A DNA stretch of 64,000 nt from RUG708 sp050946535 (GTDB taxonomy: Bacteria; Bacillota; Clostridia; Peptostreptococcales; Anaerovoracaceae). A model generated the notes under the pieces. The model searched no databases. It was not told the DNA's origin and saw only the letters and a list, made by a program, of their open reading frames with translations. The stretch covers positions 17,381 through 81,380 of the forward strand of contig JBMNUZ010000010.1 in the NCBI GenBank assembly GCA_050946535.1, in the 5' to 3' direction. Positions 62,003 through 64,000 of this stretch are shown in pieces (position 1 is the first letter of the stretch; the number at the start of each line of letters is the position of its first letter). The position numbers and the translations under genes are program-made.

Positions 62003-63106
62003 ATGAATGTTCTGTATTTAGATGGCGATGAAGAGTTCAGAGAGAGATTCAGCAGCTACATAGCGTCGGAAGTCGAAGACCTTGTCATTACAACCGGCTC
62101 GGGAAACGAAGACGAGACATTACTTGAGGCAATTTTAGACAAGGAGCCGGATGGATACGATCTTATACTGGCCGACGAATCGGCGAAAGTACCGGACAGG
62201 TTCAAAAAACTTGAATACAGGTCTAAAACAGTTGTTCTCACTGCCGATGACAGAAAAAACATGTCTGCCGGAAACGACGGAGTCAGGTTTGTGTTCAAGT
62301 ACCAGCGTGTTTCCTCTCTGATATCTTCTGTGCCTGAACTTGCAGCAGCTGCCGCATCCGCAGTGCATATGAGGACTGAAAACGGAATGGAAATCGTTCT
62401 CGTCACGGGATACGGAGGAGGCTGCGGCAGAACTTCGTTCGCGTTGATGTATGCCAGGCTGCTGAAAAGAATGGCGGGCAGGTCTGCACTGATTCTGTCC
62501 GCGGAGCGGACGAGCGATATAAACGATTATTTCAGGGTTTCGAAGGACAGATCTGATATAAATCTTCTGCTGCTCAATTTCTCGTCGGGCATAAGTGTGC
62601 TCCCTCAGAGGTTCATCGCGATGGACGATTACGGCGCGAGTGCATTTGTGATGCCGGAGGATGCCGTGAGCGATTTCGGCGACCTTTCGCCCGATATGAT
62701 GCTTAAATTTACGGAAATGATCGGCGAATGGAAGATGTTCGACACGCTGATAGTAGATCTGAATTCACAGCTTTCCGGCGTGTGCGCACCTGTCGTAAAA
62801 TCTGCAGACAGGGTGTTCATCGTTCACAGCGCGCTTAAAAAGACTCATCGCAGCGAGAGAGCGTGGAGCGACCTGATTGCGGAACTGTGCGGAGGAGAAG
62901 TCAGACATGTGCTCAACTTTTCATCGGCGGCCGGTGAGAGCAATGAGATTTTTGTCGATGAATCGGCCGAGCAGGATAACGACTACGGTTTTTCGTGCGT
63001 GATTCCTTCCGATCCCGAGAGCTTTTTCATCAGAGAAGGCTGTGCGGAGATCAGCATGACTGGAGGCTTTTCACAGGCTGTCGGAAGTATTGTAGATGAG
63101 GTGTGA
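62003..63106 (+). CDS. CpaE/TadZ-like pilus assembly ATPase, degenerate P-loop
   Basis: 367 residues. Residues 1-115 look like an atypical receiver domain (MNVLYLDGDEEFRERFSSYI, DLILADES). Residues 125-367 are a MinD/ParA-like domain with the altered Walker A GYGGGCGRTS, where the conserved Lys of GKT/S is Arg and the MinD-type signature Lys is missing, and a Walker B region TLIVDLNS. TadZ proteins place the pilus at the pole or membrane; the altered loop suggests weak or no ATPase activity, as reported for some TadZ/CpaE. The CpaF gene follows 4 bp downstream. Start ATG after AGGAGG. Confidence 0.85.
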   Translation: MNVLYLDGDEEFRERFSSYIASEVEDLVITTGSGNEDETLLEAILDKEPDGYDLILADESAKVPDRFKKLEYRSKTVVLTADDRKNMSAGNDGVRFVFKYQRVSSLISSVPELAAAAASAVHMRTENGMEIVLVTGYGGGCGRTSFALMYARLLKRMAGRSALILSAERTSDINDYFRVSKDRSDINLLLLNFSSGISVLPQRFIAMDDYGASAFVMPEDAVSDFGDLSPDMMLKFTEMIGEWKMFDTLIVDLNSQLSGVCAPVVKSADRVFIVHSALKKTHRSERAWSDLIAELCGGEVRHVLNFSSAAGESNEIFVDESAEQDNDYGFSCVIPSDPESFFIREGCAEISMTGGFSQAVGSIVDEV

Positions 63107-63110
63107 GAAG

Positions 63111-64000
63111 ATGGCGGAACAGAAGACAGTAGAACTCATTTACGAGATAGCTTCGGACGTCAGGAAAAAGCTGAACGTGACAGGAGACGACATCGATGAC
63201 GAGGTCGTTATCGACGAAATCCAGAAGACTGTGCTGACCGATCAGAGAACCAGGAATCTCACGCTCGATGAAAAGAAATCGGTTATGGAGGGTGCGTTTA
63301 ATTCGCTCAGGAGAGAGCTCGATTTTCTGGAAAAGTATCTCGACGATCCGGGAATAAGCGAAATCATGGTCAACGGACGCAATGACATATTTGTTGAAAA
63401 GAACGGCGTGATGTACAGGGTTCCTGAGTATTTTCCGACGGACAGGGCGCTCGAAGAAGTGATTATGAGGATAGGCGCCGGAATCCACAGGGAGATCAAC
63501 GAGATGAACCCGATATTGGATGCAAGGCTTGAAGACGGTTCGCGTGTTCACGCCGTGTATAAAAATGTTGCCATCAACGGTCCGGTTTTGAACATCAGAC
63601 GCTTCCCGAACAAGAGAATCACGATGGACGAGCTCATACGACTCGGTTCGATTACTGAGGAGGCGGCTGCGTTCCTGAAAAAGCTCGTCGAGTGCGGCTA
63701 CAACATTTTTCTTTCCGGTGGTACAAGTTCCGGTAAAACTACTTTTTTGAACGCTCTGTCGGATTTCATTCCTTCTGACGAACGCGTCATTGTGATCGAA
63801 GATTCGGCAGAGCTGCAGCTTGACGGGATCGAAAATATCGTCAGGATGGAGACGAAAAACGCAAACATACAGGGTGTCGGAGAAATCACCATGCGTCACC
63901 TGATAAAGGCAAGTCTTAGAATGAGGCCGGACAGGATAATAGTAGGAGAAGTGCGGGGCGGCGAAGTGGTCGACATGATCAACAGCATGAACACCGGCCA
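63111..64000 (+). CDS. CpaF/TadA family secretion ATPase (3' end outside window)
   Basis: Hexameric type II/IV secretion-type ATPase driving pilus assembly. 296 residues visible. N-terminal three-helix region, then the conserved ISEIMVNGRNDIFVEKNG segment near residue 85, the RIGAGIHREINEMNPILDARL box, Walker A LSGGTSSGKTT near residue 207, and RMRPDRIIVGEVRGGE near the right edge, just before the window ends. Start ATG after GGTGTGAGAAG; 4 bp gap to the TadZ-like gene. Further tad genes (tadB, tadC, pilin) are expected beyond the window. Confidence 0.94.
   Translation, partial: MAEQKTVELIYEIASDVRKKLNVTGDDIDDEVVIDEIQKTVLTDQRTRNLTLDEKKSVMEGAFNSLRRELDFLEKYLDDPGISEIMVNGRNDIFVEKNGVMYRVPEYFPTDRALEEVIMRIGAGIHREINEMNPILDARLEDGSRVHAVYKNVAINGPVLNIRRFPNKRITMDELIRLGSITEEAAAFLKKLVECGYNIFLSGGTSSGKTTFLNALSDFIPSDERVIVIEDSAELQLDGIENIVRMETKNANIQGVGEITMRHLIKASLRMRPDRIIVGEVRGGEVVDMINSMNTG

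Overview
The window is a dense, ordinary-looking chromosome segment of an anaerobic Gram-positive bacterium, most likely a member of the Clostridia. Reasons: firmicute gene orders (mutS-mutL-miaA; phoH-ybeY-cdd-era-recO; mreBCD-mrdA-minD), strong GGAGG-type ribosome binding sites, an alpha2-type glycyl-tRNA synthetase, split late purine genes, HemW, NrdR and an Old-Yellow-Enzyme family reductase. I see no rRNA, tRNA, CRISPR array, insertion sequence or prophage. The two ends cut a cysteine desulfurase (left) and a CpaF/TadA secretion ATPase (right).

Layout. 1-1.7 kb: iscS (partial) and iscU. 1.8-8.9 kb: mutS, mutL, miaA and a lone tyrosine recombinase. 9-13.2 kb: YnbB-type PLP enzyme, a TVP38-type membrane protein, then a promoter with a structured leader in front of a gamma-carbonic-anhydrase-like gene and an AICAR transformylase-only PurH. 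13.8-19.5 kb: mostly reverse-strand single genes (DUF1002, mscL, DUF1015, a HTH-Mop regulator) around forward nrdR and cmk. 19.8-24 kb: a GldA/GldF/GldG/DUF4340 ABC system. 24.2-27.2 kb: YkgJ-like protein, PurO-type IMP cyclohydrolase, Maf, RadC. 27.2-34.7 kb: cell-shape cluster mreB-mreC-mreD-mrdA-minD, converging on rodA. 34.9-40 kb: rny, a second cysteine desulfurase with thiI, and a flavin oxidoreductase. 40.2-46 kb: rpmB, a methyltransferase, phoH, a fused ybeY-cdd, era, recO, and a DUF4342 gene. 46-58 kb: glyS, pyruvate carboxylase, DAHP synthase, deoD, M29 aminopeptidase, tcdA, acyl-CoA synthetase, M20 amidohydrolase. 58.2-64 kb: rpsT (reverse), lepA, hemW, then the start of a tad pilus operon.

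Most genes are housekeeping, so the unusual material lies between and inside them. (1) At least nine gene-free or linker stretches hold tandem repeats whose unit is private to that place (12, 15, about 22 or about 25 bp), usually starting at or just after a stop codon or terminator; three unrelated ones share a 15-bp period. Similar low-complexity expansions sit inside MutS, MutL, HemW, YbeY-Cdd and the ABC ATPase. (2) Three genes (rodA, rny, radC) have a well placed ribosome binding site facing an AUA codon and no usual start codon at that distance. (3) YbeY and cytidine deaminase are one polypeptide joined by an acidic linker. (4) The last two purine steps are on two separate single-domain genes. 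(5) A long hairpin separates mreB from mreC, and a structured leader with a terminator-like end precedes the carbonic-anhydrase/PurH unit.

All family names rest on motif recognition by eye; no database search was run.
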